From Dyadobacter pollutisoli (GTDB lineage: Bacteria; Bacteroidota; Bacteroidia; Cytophagales; Spirosomataceae), in the NCBI RefSeq assembly GCF_026625565.1, contig NZ_CP112998.1, positions 5,606,001-5,670,000 of the forward strand: DNA of 64,000 nt, read 5' to 3'. Position numbers and translations under genes: made by a program. Below are positions 50,271 to 60,792 of the stretch, in pieces (the first letter of the stretch is position 1; each line of letters starts with the position of its first letter). The notes beneath the pieces were generated by a model that was not told the origin of the DNA, did no database searches, and was given only the letters and a program-made list of their open reading frames with translations.

Positions 50271-52415
50271 TTAAGAAATGCCTTTGAATGCTTCCTCGTT
50301 AATAAAAGGCTGGTTTCTCAACCGTTGCTTGGTTGCTTTGTAAAAAGCATTAGCCACGGCTCCTCCCGCCGGAGGTAATGCAGGCTCGCCAAGTCCCGTC
50401 GGTGAAATTCCGTTGTCTACAAAATGCACGTCTACCTCGGGTATTTCATTCATCCGTATCAACCGGAAACCATTGAAATTGCTCTGATCCGGTGTTCCGT
50501 TTTTGAATGTCATGTTACCAAACATCGCGTGGCCTACACCGTCCACAACTCCGCCCCTTACTTGCTGTAAAGAGCCGCTTTTGTTGATCACTATACCGCA
50601 ATCCACGGCCGCAACGATGTTCTTAAGAACAGGCTTACCTTTTTCCACCACTACTTCTCCTACCTGAGCCACGTACGACCGGTGGGAAAAATAGACACTG
50701 AAACCCTGATGAACGCCTTTCTTCTTGCCCCAGTTGCTTTTTTCAGCAGCCATTTTAATGACGGCTATCATCCTGTCTACATCATATTTCACATCGCCTG
50801 CCGGAGATTTTTTTGCCTTTTCCAGCAGAGCGAGACGGAATTCAATGGGATCTTTGCCAGCTGCCTCAGCTACCTCATCGAGGAAAGACTGCTCAGCGTA
50901 GGCCAGGAAATTGGTGATCGGCGCACGCCATGGTCCGGTCGTAATGGGAGATTTATGTTCAACCGAGTCGATCAGCAGGTTATCCACAGATCCTGACGGG
51001 AAATTATCTTCTCTCGTCGGATTTCCGGAATTAATGCCCACCCCTCTTAATTTATATCCGATCAATTCTCCGTTTTTGTCCAAAGCTGCTTCGAAACGAT
51101 AACGTACCGCAGGGCGATAAATGCCACCGGTCATGTCATCCTCACGGGTCCAGATCACCTTCACGGGAGCCTTCATCAGTTTGGATACATTGGCGGCTTC
51201 CATTACATAATCAGCAGCAAGTCTGCGGCCAAATCCTCCGCCCTGACGAGTGATTTCGACGGTAATTTTCTCAGGGGCAATGCCGGTCAGCTTCGCTACT
51301 TCCGTACGTGCGCGGTCAGGCGTTTGCGTAGGCCCTACCAGTTCAACCCCGTCTTCCCGCACGTGTGCAAAGAAATTCATCGGTTCCAGCGGGCTATGCG
51401 GTAAGAACGGGCATTGGTATTCAGCCTTGATCACCTTCGCTGCATTTTTGAATGCAGTATCAACGTCTCCGTTTTTACGGCGGACAGTAGCTTCTCCATT
51501 ATCCAGCAGATTTTGGAAAATACGGTTGTGATCCGAAGAGCTTTCCAGTTCCCCACCTTTTTCATATTCTATTTTCAATGCCTCCCTGGCCTTTTTCACC
51601 TGCCATGTAGACTTGCCGACTACGGCTACGCTGTTATCAAAGGTCACTACATCCACAATCCCCGGCATTGCTTTCGCAGCTACCGCATCGACTGATTTTA
51701 ATTTCAATCCGAATGCCTTAGGTCTTTGAATTAATGCGAACAACATTCCTTCGCGGTAAAAATCCAACCCGAAAAGTGGTTTACCGGTAGCAATATTGTT
51801 GTTATCAACATTACGGACAGACTGTCCGATCAGTTTGAAATCCTTTTCGTTCTTTAATTTAATTTCGTTCGGTACCGTTAGTTTGGAAGCAGCCTCGGCA
51901 AGTTGTCCGTATGAAAGCGATTTGCCGGAGGCCTTGTGCAAGACTTTTCCGTTTTCGGTACTACATTCAGCAGTTGGTACTTTCCAGGTGGCAGCCGCTG
52001 CTTCGATCAGTAAATAACGGGCTGTGGCGCCAGCCTTGCGTAGCCTTTCCCATGAATGCGGCACTGCGCCGCTACCGCCGGTGACCTGCCTTTCAAATAT
52101 GGTAGTATCGAGATTTCCCTGAACGGTTTTAACCTGTTTCCAGTCGGCGTCCAGTTCTTCCGCCACCACCATTGGAAATGCAGTCTTGATACCCTGCCCG
52201 ATCTCCGGGTTCGGTGATACAATGGTAATGCTGTTGTCGGTACCGATGGACAAATAGCTATTGAAATGAATGGAGCCTGCGGCTATCTGTTTAGCATCTA
52301 CTACCACCGGAAGTGCCGACGAATTGGACCAATTGAAACCCAAAAACAGACCACCACCTGCTGCTGCGGCGATTCTCATGAAATCCCGCCTCGAAGTTTG
52401 TTCTAATGTCTTCAT
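50271..52415 (-). CDS. molybdopterin-binding aldehyde/isoquinoline oxidoreductase, large subunit
   Basis: A 714-residue subunit of the xanthine dehydrogenase family (IorB/aldehyde-oxidase type). A Tat signal (SRRDFMRIAAAAGGG) marks export with bound cofactor. Two halves carry the molybdenum-cofactor motifs GGGFGRRLAADYVMEA (about 390-405) and GLGEPALPPAGGAVANAF near the C-terminus, the latter with the family's catalytic Glu (GEPALP). It forms a dimer with the [2Fe-2S] subunit encoded 2 bp upstream. Likely oxidises aldehydes or N-heterocycles in the periplasm; a cytochrome electron acceptor is not encoded here. Confidence 0.88.
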   Translation of the reverse strand: MKTLEQTSRRDFMRIAAAAGGGLFLGFNWSNSSALPVVVDAKQIAAGSIHFNSYLSIGTDNSITIVSPNPEIGQGIKTAFPMVVAEELDADWKQVKTVQGNLDTTIFERQVTGGSGAVPHSWERLRKAGATARYLLIEAAAATWKVPTAECSTENGKVLHKASGKSLSYGQLAEAASKLTVPNEIKLKNEKDFKLIGQSVRNVDNNNIATGKPLFGLDFYREGMLFALIQRPKAFGLKLKSVDAVAAKAMPGIVDVVTFDNSVAVVGKSTWQVKKAREALKIEYEKGGELESSSDHNRIFQNLLDNGEATVRRKNGDVDTAFKNAAKVIKAEYQCPFLPHSPLEPMNFFAHVREDGVELVGPTQTPDRARTEVAKLTGIAPEKITVEITRQGGGFGRRLAADYVMEAANVSKLMKAPVKVIWTREDDMTGGIYRPAVRYRFEAALDKNGELIGYKLRGVGINSGNPTREDNFPSGSVDNLLIDSVEHKSPITTGPWRAPITNFLAYAEQSFLDEVAEAAGKDPIEFRLALLEKAKKSPAGDVKYDVDRMIAVIKMAAEKSNWGKKKGVHQGFSVYFSHRSYVAQVGEVVVEKGKPVLKNIVAAVDCGIVINKSGSLQQVRGGVVDGVGHAMFGNMTFKNGTPDQSNFNGFRLIRMNEIPEVDVHFVDNGISPTGLGEPALPPAGGAVANAFYKATKQRLRNQPFINEEAFKGIS

Positions 52416-52417
52416 GG

Positions 52418-52879
52418 TCAGTTGGATTTAGTGGCTGCTACTTTTACTGCTTCCTTAATGCGGTGATAAGTACCGCAACGACAAATATTTCCGCTCATGG
52501 TAGACACAATCTCCTCGTCAGTTGGTTTGGGTTTTTCTTTCAGCAAAGCTGCTGCCGTCATGATCTGGCCAGCCTGGCAGTAGCCACATTGTGCCACATC
52601 CACCTCGTCCCACGCCTTTTGTACGGGATGATCTCCTTTTTCTGACAAGCCTTCAATGGTAGTAACTTTTGCTTTGCCGACTGACGAAACAGGAAGCACA
52701 CAGGAGCGCACCGCTTTGCCGTCCAGGTGAACGGTACAGGCACCGCACTGCGCGATACCGCATCCGTATTTGGTCCCTACGAGGCCAAAATTGTCGCGCA
52801 ATACCCAGAGTAACGGGGTATCCCCTTCTACATCTGCATTGTATGCACGATTGTTGATTGATAATTTAAATAACGCCAT
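52418..52879 (-). CDS. [2Fe-2S] subunit of the molybdenum hydroxylase (IorA-like)
   Basis: A 153-residue electron-transfer subunit. The N-terminal plant-ferredoxin cluster has KYGCGIAQCGACTVHLDGKA with a fourth Cys at SC (about residue 60); the C-terminal helical cluster has AQCGYCQAGQIM and NICRCGTYHRI. No Tat signal of its own, so it is probably co-exported with the large subunit. First gene of the pair, 2 bp before the large-subunit ATG. Confidence 0.92.
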   Translation of the reverse strand: MALFKLSINNRAYNADVEGDTPLLWVLRDNFGLVGTKYGCGIAQCGACTVHLDGKAVRSCVLPVSSVGKAKVTTIEGLSEKGDHPVQKAWDEVDVAQCGYCQAGQIMTAAALLKEKPKPTDEEIVSTMSGNICRCGTYHRIKEAVKVAATKSN

Positions 52880-53102
52880 GGTGAATAGATTAGGTCTAGA
52901 AATATCTTTTGCGGATAAGAAGCCGCTCCCGAAATTTACAAAGAATGCTTCAAAAATGCTGATTACAAGGTATTTAAACTATAAAGAAAATTCAGCCCAC
53001 TTTCTCACCCGAGAATTGAAAAATATATCGCTATAATACAACGAAAAAATTCAAGGTTGTGTCTTTTTAGTTGACCAGTACTCGCCCTTTATCCGTTCGT
53101 CA

Positions 53103-55906
53103 ATGAAGTTTCTCTACGCCCTGTTTTTCCTTTTCATCCTTTTTGATAGCGTTGCCCAGAAAAAGCAACTGACTTGCGGTACGAACGACGAGGATCTTTC
53201 TCTGGAGTACCCCCGCGGTGAATGTTCCGTTCGACAAGCGTACTTATCTCTTTACAAAGAATGTGACCGAGGCGAGCGGTGTTGCAAACCTTGGCGGGCT
53301 GCATAATGTATCCCCTCTCGGCAACTACGGCACCATTATGCATGAATTCGGACATAATTTTGGTTCCCCACATACCCATAGCTGCTTCTGGCCGGGCGGC
53401 CCGATTGACTATTGTACCTCGCCAGAGGGTGGTTGCTATGATAAATCGCTGAATCAGCTTGATAATGGAAGCCTTATGAGTTACTGCGGCGATGAGCACA
53501 CATTTCATCCGCTGTGCCAAACTGTAATGCGCACGCATGCTGAGAGCACTCTTAAAAAAGCTGAAACAGCAGCCCCTGCCATTGATGCGTTGAAAGATAT
53601 GACCACTAACAAGGGTGATTTCTACTCCTGGGCTGCGGTTCCGACGGCTTTGTCGTACGAAATCAATTATGCAGATAACTCGGGATTTCAGGGCGCTGCG
53701 AGCCTCAATTTGCCTGTAAATCTCTTGTCCACAAAAATACTGGTGGCCAATAAAGACTATTATATCCGTATCCGGGCTGTAAATGCTTTTGGGAATTCTG
53801 CCTGGTCGGAAGTTCGGGTGATTAAAGTTATACCAAAGGAGCTGGGCCCACCAGATATATTGACCCAATCGCAGGGCGGCAAAGTAATACCTCCAAGAGC
53901 AGGTCTTGATCTGACTTTTTCAACTGCGGAACGAGCTACCGATTATGAGATCGAGGTTGCCCACGCCTTTGATGTTGGTTTCACTAACCTGACAGCCAGC
54001 TTCATTGTACAGCAAACGAACCTGTATTACGTTCCTCCGTATGGAGCCAGTTTCAGATGGAGAGTTCGGGCGATGCAAGGTGAGAAAAGAGGGGCTTGGT
54101 CGGAAGTTGCGTCTTTTTCAGCAAATCCTGCAAAAAACGACCGGCTTTTTATGCCTATCCCGAACAATTTGCAGAATGTCCCGCTGTCTTTTCCTTTTTC
54201 CTTTCACCCGATTGGACGTTATTCAGACGTGACGGTGACCGTTGCGAACAATTTGGAAATGGCTAATCCTGTTTTCAAAAAAACCTATCATTACTACGAG
54301 CTATTCACTGGATTTATCAAAAATTTACCGTCAAAATAGCAAGCTATTCCTTCGGATAGAGGAAACTAATTTTGATCGTTCTTACTACCCGGAAGGTTAC
54401 CTGACCGATGTGACCATTGAATTCACGACTGGAAATAAACAGTTACCTGCTAATGTCAAGTTTTTGAGCGATCACAACCAGGAATTGTTTGGGTATCCCA
54501 CTGTGAAAGCGGTCCTCACCAAAGACAACATATGGCTACCTGGGACCAACCAAGGGATTGTAAAAATGGACCAGCAGGAATTAACATATGACCTTTTCAC
54601 CCGCGACAATACCAATGGTCTCCTCGGGTTGAGTTATGGGCTGGTCATGAAGAGTGATCAAAAGCAGGGTATCCACATTATGACACAAGGTGCCTATGGG
54701 TCATTCCGCGTCAATGACATTCAAAATGAAGATCCGAAGGTTCCCGTCGAGCCTTTTATTCATTATAATCTCATCACTGGTTTTGATTCCGACGCCAAAC
54801 TTCTCTGGAATTATAATACCATTTTCACGAAAGTTAATGGTACCCTGAACCCTGTCAAAAGCTTCCCGGAACCCCAGTCGATTTTGCAGGTAATCCCTAA
54901 TGGCAACAAGGCCTGGATTCTGCTTAGTAACTCCTATGGTGTATCGGGCGAGGTTGCTGTGCTTGACCTGAACAATTACAATGTTCTGGAAACCATTGAC
55001 TATACCCGAAATCCGAATATTAAAAAGAACATTTATCAGATGCATGTAAACAATGCCGGGCACTTGTGGTTGCGACAGTACGATCCGTTCACTTCAATGG
55101 GGTCCATTGCGTTGTATGACGGGGAGCAATGGAAGGTTTTTGATGATACCAATTCACCATTAGGCCGTAATCTTTCCGGTTTGGCGCTCTCGCCTGCGGG
55201 TGACGCTTTTGTGCTTGCGACGGGACTTGAAACGAAAGTTTTCAGATGCGAATCCGGAAACTGGATTCAGGCAGGTACCTCCATTCCTTATGAGTACGTG
55301 GCAAATGATCTGCTGGTTGACGACAAAGAAAATATGTGGCTCAGCGGAATTTTCGGGTATATACGTATGACCAATTGTCCGCCAATGGACCCGCCTTTAT
55401 TCAGCAACATTAAAAATGTGGTGGAGTCTGGTGACGAAGTGAAATTCCGAATAACCAATTGTCCGGAAGGCCAGTTGTGGTCATGGACGAACTCAGAAGG
55501 TTCGGTGAAAGATTCGCTGATACAAAATGAAGGGACATTGACATTGAAACTGCTTTCCAACACGACTTTTACGGCTCGTTGCAACAGTAAAAACTGCGCT
55601 ACTGCCGACACAACATTTGCAGTCAAAGTCAATCCAATTGTAATCACCAGTCTACCTCATGCCAGCTTGCCAGAGATCACTATTTTCCCAAATCCCAGCG
55701 AGGATAAAATTGTGATCAAAAGCAATGCAGCCGGTGCAAAACGCAGCTTCTTCTACATTACTGATTTAAAAGGAACAATGATCCGTTCCATGAAAATTCA
55801 GGAGAAAGTTACCGAATGGGATATCCGTACGCTTCCATCCGGTGCATACATTCTCTCGACGGATCATTTAGGAAGCAAACTCGCCTGGAAGATCGTCAAG
55901 AAGTAA
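53103..55906 (+). pseudogene. decayed T9SS-secreted zinc metalloprotease (reprolysin-like)
   Basis: Three reading frames give one protein. Frame 1 (53103-53306): signal peptide and KKQLTCGTNDEDLS, then out of frame. Frame 2 (53218-54339): the metzincin motif HEFGHNFGSPHTH, LMSYCGDEH Met-turn, and two fibronectin-like repeats. Frame 3 (54242-55906): more beta domains and a C-terminal sorting domain (FPNPSEDKIVIKS ... WKIVKK). Most of the usual ~200 residues between signal peptide and zinc motif are missing. So the gene has an internal deletion plus frameshifts near 53215 and 54300. Active-site residues survive, but the full protein cannot be made. The CTD indicates type IX secretion. Confidence 0.8.
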
Positions 55907-55908
55907 TG

Positions 55909-56238
55909 CTATGCTTCTCCGCCGGGTCCTCCGAAACTGATGGGAAAATTGAAAGTTGGCTCATTATCCTGTGAGCTTTGAATGAGGCCGTACTGGTCTT
56001 CGTATTTCTGGATATTATCTGTCAAAGCTGCGATCAGACGTTTTGCATGCTCCGGTGTGATAATGATGCGGGCCTTTACTTTTGCGCGCGGTACACCCGG
56101 CATCAATCGGATAAAATCCAATATAAATTCACTGTTTGAATGCGCTATCATAGCCAGATTAGAGTAAACACCTTCCGCCATTTCTTCGGATAATTCTACG
56201 TTAATCTGTTGCTCGTTTTCTTTACTGTTATCTTCCAT
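55909..56238 (-). CDS. DUF3467 family protein downstream of rpoC
   Basis: A 109-residue cytosolic protein. INVELSEEMAEGVYSNLAMI and RIIITPEHAKRLIAALTDNI are DUF3467 hallmarks. In Bacteroidota this gene commonly follows rpoC, which suggests a link to transcription, but its role is unknown. A terminator separates it from rpoC here, so it gets only read-through or its own promoter. It nearly abuts the convergent metalloprotease pseudogene (2-bp gap). Confidence 0.88.
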   Translation of the reverse strand: MEDNSKENEQQINVELSEEMAEGVYSNLAMIAHSNSEFILDFIRLMPGVPRAKVKARIIITPEHAKRLIAALTDNIQKYEDQYGLIQSSQDNEPTFNFPISFGGPGGEA

Positions 56239-56324
56239 TGATTATTTTGTTAATAGCATCTGCTATTCATTGAGCGATTTGCTTTGGCAGCGGAAATTAC
56301 TAAAAATAAATAGCATCAAAAAGC

Positions 56325-56360
56325 AAAGAGCCGGTCCCACATAAGCAGAACCGGCTCTTT
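56325..56360 (-). terminator. intrinsic terminator after rpoC
   Basis: Perfect 11-bp stem AAAGAGCCGGT (56325-56335) / ACCGGCTCTTT (56350-56360). The minus-strand T run is TTTGCTTTTT. It ends the rpoBC transcript before the DUF3467 gene; the plus strand also has a T tract. Confidence 0.85.
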
Positions 56361-56378
56361 TTATATTCAGAACATCAA

Positions 56379-59300
56379 CTACACTAACTCTTTCTTTTTA
56401 CGTGATTGTTTTTCACGTGAGTCAGTCAATGCATCGTATTCTTCTTTTGATCCAACGATCAGGCTTTCGTATTGACGCATTCCCGTTCCAGCTGGGATCA
56501 GGTGACCTACGATCACGTTTTCTTTCAAGCCTTTCAGTTCGTCGCGTTTTCCACGTACCGCTGCTTCGCTCAATACTTTGGTTGTTTCCTGGAACGAAGC
56601 CGCAGAAACAAAACTTTCAGTACCTAATGAAGCCTGGGTAATACCCATCAAAGTAGGTTTCGCAACCGCAGCCTGAGCATCACGGGCAGTAACCAGTTTC
56701 AAGTCACGACGTTTCAAGCTTGAATTTTCATCACGCAAACGACGTACCGAAATGATCATACCTGGTTTCAATGTTTCAGAGCTACCTGCGTCTTCTACCA
56801 CTTTCATATCCAGGATCTTGTCATTCTCTTCGCGGAACACAACGCGGTCAACCGGTTGCATTTCAAGGAAGTTGGTATCACCTGCATCGAGAATCTCTAC
56901 TTTCTGCATCATCTGGCGTACAATACACTCAATGTGCTTATCATTGATCTTCACACCTTGCAGACGGTATACTTCCTGAATTTCATTCACAAGATACTCC
57001 TGAACAGCAGTTGGTCCTTTGATAGACAAGATATCAGCCGGTGTGATCGCTCCGTCAGACAATGGATCTCCTGCTCTTACGAAGTCCCCATCCTGAACCA
57101 GAATGTGTTTCGACAGGGCAACCATATAACGACGTTGCGTTCCGTCTCTTGATTCGATATGAATTTCACGGTTACCGCGTTTCACACCTCCGTAAGAAAC
57201 TACCCCGTCAATTTCAGAAACCGTTGCTGGGTTGGACGGGTTACGAGCTTCGAAAAGTTCAGTTACACGTGGCAAACCTCCCGTGATATCGCGTGTTTTA
57301 CCAACAACACGAGGGATTTTCGCCAATGGCTGACCTGCTTTGATAGCCGTACCATTTTTCACCACCAAACGGGCTCCTACTGGCAAGTTATATCCTTTTT
57401 CAGTTTGATCTTTCAACAACGTGCTCTTACCTTTTACCACTAACGCAGGGTTTTTGGTTTTATCACGTGTTTCAATGATTACTGATTCCTGGAAACCAGT
57501 TTGCTCATCAAATTCTTCACGGTATGTAATTCCTTCTTCAATAGCATCGAATGACACGGTACCAGTGAATTCAGAAAGGATTACTGCGTGATATGGATCC
57601 CAGGTACAAAGCTCTTGTCCTTTCAGAACTTTCTCTCCGTCTTTTACCAAAAGGTGGGCACCATAAGGTACGTTGTTCGAGATCAGCAATTGGCCAGTTT
57701 CAGGGTTTGTAATTTTAACTTCTCCTGAACGACCCATTACTACCGTCACTTCGTCTCCTTCTGAATTAACAGATTGAACCAAACGAAGATCTTCAAAACC
57801 AATTACACCATCGAATTTCGCCTTGATGTTTGCCTCAACAGAGATGTTGGAAGCAGTACCACCGACGTGGAATGTACGAAGTGTAAGCTGCGTACCTGGC
57901 TCACCGATTGACTGAGATGCAATTACACCCACAGCTTCACCAATGTTAACCATGTGCGCCGAAGCCAGAGAACGTCCGTAACATTTCGCACAAACACCAT
58001 TACGTGTCTCGCAAGTCAGTACCGAACGGATTTCAACGGTTTCAATGCTGGTTTCGTCAATGTACGAAGCAATTTCCTCCGTAATTTCCTGACCGGAAGC
58101 CAAGATCATCTCATTAGAAAGAGGATCAAATACATCGTGAACGCTTACACGACCCAAAATACGTTCTGACAACGGTTCAACGATATCTTCGTTGTCTTTC
58201 AGAGCTGAAATTGCAATACCACGAAGTGATCCGCAATCCTCTTCCACAACTACAACATCCTGAGCTACGTCATGCAAACGACGGGTCAGGTAACCTGCAT
58301 CCGCTGTTTTCAAGGCTGTATCGGCAAGACCTTTACGAGCACCGTGTGTTGAGATAAAGTATTCAAGAACGTCAAGACCTTCTTTGAAGTTAGAAAGGAT
58401 CGGGTTCTCGATGATTTCACCTGCACCACCCGCGATGTTTTTCTGAGGCTTGGCCATCAGACCCCTCATTCCACCCAGCTGACGAATCTGCTCACGTGAT
58501 CCACGCGCACCAGAGTGCATCATCATATAGATAGAGTTAAATCCACCCTGATCTGTTTCCAACTGCTTCATCAAAGTTTCTGTGATACGTGAGTTAACAC
58601 GTGTCCAGATATCGATAACCTGGTTGTAACGTTCGTTTTCAGTGATAAGACCCATCAAGTAGTTACTCCAAACGTTTTCAACGTCCAGTTTCGCCTGCTC
58701 GATCAGTTTCACTTTTTCGTCTGGTACCATTACGTCGTTCAATCCCATTGACAAACCACCTTTGAAGGCCATTTGGAAACCAAGTTCTTTGATTTCATCA
58801 AGGAATTGAGCTGTACGGGCAACACCCGCCAGTTTGAATACCAAACCAATGATCTGCTGCAATTTTTTCTTGGTCAACAGCTCATTGATATAACCTACTT
58901 CTGCTGGAACAGCCTGGTTGAACAGGATACGTCCGGCAACAGTGTCGACCAGTTTAATTTCAAAAGTACCATCATCATTCCGTACTCTCAGACGGCATTT
59001 GATGTTAGCATGTTTTGAAACTTTGCCTTCGTTAATTGCAATGATCACTTCGTCAGGACCGTAGAAAATCATTCCTTCTCCGATAATCGGATACTCAGGA
59101 GTGCTTACACGGCCTTTGGTTACATAATACAGACCCAAAACCATGTCTTGTGATGGTACCGTGATCGGCGCACCGTTGGCAGGGTTAAGAATGTTATGTG
59201 ACGAAAGCATCAACATCGAAGCTTCCAAAACGGCTTCCTGACCCAATGGCACGTGAACGGCCATCTGGTCACCGTCAAAGTCAGCGTTGAATGCAGTACA

Positions 59301-60701
59301 AACCAATGGGTGCAACTGGATCGCTTTTCCTTCGATCAGCTTAGGCTGGAACGCCTGGATACCCAAACGGTGCAATGTTGGAGCACGGTTTAGAAGAACA
59401 GGGTGTCCTTTCAAAACGTTTTCCAGGATATCCCAAATCACAGGATCCTTACGATCTACGATTTTCTTAGCTGATTTTACAGTTTTAACAATTCCACGCT
59501 CGATCAGCTTGCGGATAATGAACGGCTTGAATAATTCCGCCGCCATATCTTTTGGCAAACCGCACTCATGCAGTTTCAATTCAGGACCAACGACGATTAC
59601 CGAACGACCTGAATAATCGACACGCTTACCAAGCAAGTTTTGACGGAAACGTCCTTGCTTACCTTTCAGCATGTCAGAAAGTGACTTCAATGCACGGTTA
59701 CCTTCTGAACGTACCGCGTTTACTTTACGGCTGTTATCGAAAAGCGAGTCAACCGCTTCCTGCAACATCCTTTTTTCGTTACGCAAGATTACCTCAGGCG
59801 CTTTAATCTCGATCAGACGTTTCAAACGGTTGTTCCGGATGATTACACGACGATAAAGGTCATTCAAATCGGAAGTCGCGAAACGACCACCGTCAAGAGG
59901 TACAAGCGGACGAAGTTCTGGTGGAATAACCGGAACCATTTTGATCACCATCCATTCTGGACGGTTTTCGATACGTGTATTTGCATCACGGAAAGCTTCA
60001 ACAACTTTAAGACGTTTCAAAGCTTCTGCTTTACGCTGCTGCGAAGTGTCTGTTGCTGCCTGGTGACGAAGTTCGTATGAAAGCTCATCCAGTTTGATCC
60101 GGTTCAAAAGCATTTCAAGCGCATCAGCACCCATTTTCGCGATAAACTTATTTGGATCCGTGTCGGGAAGCATTTGGTTTTCGCGAGGAAGCTTGTCAAT
60201 GATATCCAGGTATTCGTCCTCAGTAAGGAAGTCAAGGTAGCTGACGCCATCTTCTTCTTTGATACCAGGCTGAACTACGGCATATCGCTCGTAGTAGATA
60301 ATTTGATCCAATTTTTTGGTAGACAATCCAAGCAGGTAACCGATTTTGTTCGGCAAGCTGCGGAAGTACCAGATGTGTGCAACAGGAACCACCAATTCAA
60401 TGTGTCCCATACGCTCACGACGTACCTTTTTCTCAGTAACCTCTACACCGCAACGGTCGCAGATGATACCTTTATAACGAATACGTTTGTATTTCCCACA
60501 GTGACATTCCCAGTCCTTTACAGGCCCAAAAATACGTTCGCAGAATAACCCACCCATTTCCGGCTTGTAAGTACGGTAGTTGATGGTTTCAGGCTGGGTT
60601 ACTTCACCGAATGAGCTCTCAAGGATAGACTCAGGTGAAGCCAGACTGATGGTCATTCTGGAAAAATCACTATTAAGTTTTTTGTTCTTTTTGAAAGACA
60701 T
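56379..60701 (-). CDS. rpoC: RNA polymerase beta' subunit
   Basis: A 1440-residue catalytic subunit. N-terminal zinc site C66/C68/C81/C84 (WECHCGKYKRIRYKG, CDRCGV), the absolutely conserved NADFDGDQM magnesium motif near residue 470, bridge-helix region with GSRGSREQIRQLGGMRGLMA, and the second zinc site (CETRNGVCAKCYGR). The length and the C-terminal tail rich in Lys/Arg fit Bacteroidota. Downstream of rpoB on the same strand, 91 bp apart, with a nested hairpin in the gap. Confidence 0.98.
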   Translation of the reverse strand: MSFKKNKKLNSDFSRMTISLASPESILESSFGEVTQPETINYRTYKPEMGGLFCERIFGPVKDWECHCGKYKRIRYKGIICDRCGVEVTEKKVRRERMGHIELVVPVAHIWYFRSLPNKIGYLLGLSTKKLDQIIYYERYAVVQPGIKEEDGVSYLDFLTEDEYLDIIDKLPRENQMLPDTDPNKFIAKMGADALEMLLNRIKLDELSYELRHQAATDTSQQRKAEALKRLKVVEAFRDANTRIENRPEWMVIKMVPVIPPELRPLVPLDGGRFATSDLNDLYRRVIIRNNRLKRLIEIKAPEVILRNEKRMLQEAVDSLFDNSRKVNAVRSEGNRALKSLSDMLKGKQGRFRQNLLGKRVDYSGRSVIVVGPELKLHECGLPKDMAAELFKPFIIRKLIERGIVKTVKSAKKIVDRKDPVIWDILENVLKGHPVLLNRAPTLHRLGIQAFQPKLIEGKAIQLHPLVCTAFNADFDGDQMAVHVPLGQEAVLEASMLMLSSHNILNPANGAPITVPSQDMVLGLYYVTKGRVSTPEYPIIGEGMIFYGPDEVIIAINEGKVSKHANIKCRLRVRNDDGTFEIKLVDTVAGRILFNQAVPAEVGYINELLTKKKLQQIIGLVFKLAGVARTAQFLDEIKELGFQMAFKGGLSMGLNDVMVPDEKVKLIEQAKLDVENVWSNYLMGLITENERYNQVIDIWTRVNSRITETLMKQLETDQGGFNSIYMMMHSGARGSREQIRQLGGMRGLMAKPQKNIAGGAGEIIENPILSNFKEGLDVLEYFISTHGARKGLADTALKTADAGYLTRRLHDVAQDVVVVEEDCGSLRGIAISALKDNEDIVEPLSERILGRVSVHDVFDPLSNEMILASGQEITEEIASYIDETSIETVEIRSVLTCETRNGVCAKCYGRSLASAHMVNIGEAVGVIASQSIGEPGTQLTLRTFHVGGTASNISVEANIKAKFDGVIGFEDLRLVQSVNSEGDEVTVVMGRSGEVKITNPETGQLLISNNVPYGAHLLVKDGEKVLKGQELCTWDPYHAVILSEFTGTVSFDAIEEGITYREEFDEQTGFQESVIIETRDKTKNPALVVKGKSTLLKDQTEKGYNLPVGARLVVKNGTAIKAGQPLAKIPRVVGKTRDITGGLPRVTELFEARNPSNPATVSEIDGVVSYGGVKRGNREIHIESRDGTQRRYMVALSKHILVQDGDFVRAGDPLSDGAITPADILSIKGPTAVQEYLVNEIQEVYRLQGVKINDKHIECIVRQMMQKVEILDAGDTNFLEMQPVDRVVFREENDKILDMKVVEDAGSSETLKPGMIISVRRLRDENSSLKRRDLKLVTARDAQAAVAKPTLMGITQASLGTESFVSAASFQETTKVLSEAAVRGKRDELKGLKENVIVGHLIPAGTGMRQYESLIVGSKEEYDALTDSREKQSRKKKELV

Positions 60702-60722
60702 AATTAAAAAGTCGTTTGTCTG

Positions 60723-60789
60723 TTAGTCGAAACTCAATTTTGATTGCATTTCTAAGCGGTGCACTTCTCAATGCACCGCTTACGACTAA
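60723..60789 (-). repeat. nested hairpin between rpoB and rpoC
   Basis: Inner stem TAAGCGGTGCA/TGCACCGCTTA (60753-60763, 60772-60782) and outer arms TTAGTCG/CGACTAA (60723-60729, 60783-60789). No T tract follows on the minus strand, so it should not stop transcription; a processing or stability element is more likely. Confidence 0.6.
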
Positions 60790-60792
60790 AAA

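Noticed and set aside
53134..53868. 244-codon minus-strand ORF
   Set aside because: Lies antisense across the metalloprotease motifs, which are unmistakable on the plus strand.
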